From Osmia lignaria lignaria (Eukaryota; Arthropoda; Insecta; Hymenoptera; Megachilidae): a stretch of DNA of 64,000 nt. Below the pieces are notes generated by a model. That model saw only the letters and a program-made list of their open reading frames with translations. It had not been told where the DNA came from and searched no databases. A program made the position numbers and the translations under genes. Positions 63,544 through 64,000 of the stretch are shown one piece after another (position 1 is the stretch's first letter; the number at the start of each line of letters is the position of its first letter). The DNA is taken from positions 8,928,001 through 8,992,000 of the forward strand of contig NC_135036.1 in NCBI RefSeq assembly GCF_051020975.1. Reading direction: 5' to 3'.

Positions 63544-64000
63544 GTGAGTATTTCATTTCACCAAAATTAATTTAGTATTTTCTACTGATTTGTACTATCA
63601 ACCTTCTGGCTATGCGGTTAATACATTATCCAGCGTTTTATTGTTATATAATACTATACTTTTAACCTAAAAGTTTTCCGTTCCTGTTCGAATCCCTCGT
63701 AATATATATATATATATAGTTAGTATTTAAAATGCGAATTCATTTCGCTGGTATCTTATCTGTAACACTCATCAGATAAACGAAAAACTTTATATGCTAC
63801 CTTCTTGGATCAGAGCTCAGTATTAATTTTACTGTAGGAAGACTCACTATGGTTGACCCAATCACTACATGCGACATTGCATATTATTCTGAAGCCTTAC
63901 AGCCCTACACGTTCTTCTATTTATACACAATATTATCTGTCAATGCAAACTGTAGCTTTAGTTATTGTTAGAGTGAATAATATATGTAAATGTAGCGAGT
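63544..64000 (+). other. Window end: putative intron and second exon
   Basis: It contains a (TA)8-9 microsatellite at 63702-63718, an isolated B-box-like GTTCGAATCC at 63687-63696 and a candidate acceptor at 63837. Gene structure cannot be resolved without the sequence to the right. Confidence 0.35.

Noticed and set aside
63687..63696. tRNA or SINE B box (GTTCGAATCC)
   Set aside because: A single 10-bp motif without A box, acceptor stem or T-run terminator.
1..64000. CRISPR arrays, operons, rRNA genes, mitochondrial inserts
   Set aside because: No regular spacer-repeat array, rRNA or mitochondrial gene sequence seen; the architecture is that of an animal nuclear genome.

Overview
This window is AT-rich insect nuclear DNA. 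It has long introns, GT..AG splice sites, AATAAA polyadenylation signals and very low coding density. The two neuropeptide precursors have the form expected of Hymenoptera, most likely a bee, but the species cannot be fixed from this window. Almost none of the long open frames are genes; the real genes are split into short exons and were found by reading across splice sites on both strands.

Layout. (1) About 3.5-12.6 kb, + strand: the CCHamide-2 neuropeptide precursor, with its signal peptide in one exon and the peptide GCSAFGHSCFGGH-GKR in the next, about 7.9 kb away. (2) 14.4-20.0 kb, - strand: the CCHamide-1 precursor in four coding exons, including a 36-nt microexon, with SCLSYGHSCWGAH-GKR reassembled across three exons and a TATA promoter near 20.05 kb. 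The two paralogues face each other tail to tail, with their stop codons about 2.1-2.5 kb apart. (3) 20-30.3 kb: no gene recognised; several inverted repeats and a GC-richer core between two oppositely oriented degenerate arrays. (4) 30.3 kb: a TATA promoter with a good splice donor, probably the non-coding first exon of the next gene. (5) 55.0-59.1 kb, + strand: six coding exons of a 183-residue calexcitin-type EF-hand calcium-binding protein, probably preceded by an intron of about 24.5 kb. (6) 62.08-62.79 kb: a 0.7-kb near-perfect palindrome with four tRNA-like 3' halves, each followed by a T-run. (7) 63.5 kb to the end: a possible 5' exon of another + strand gene.

Functionally, CCHamide-1 and -2 are secreted amidated peptides of brain and gut endocrine cells that act on two related GPCRs and, in other insects, influence feeding, growth and olfaction. 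Calexcitin is a neuronal cytosolic calcium sensor. Nothing in the sequence ties calexcitin to the CCHamides beyond proximity.

The most unusual items are the giant tRNA-bearing palindrome, the paralogue pair with contrasting exon structure, a 54-codon uORF overlapping the CCHamide-2 leader in a second open frame, and several short perfect hairpins and TTAA-bounded repeats inside introns and between genes.
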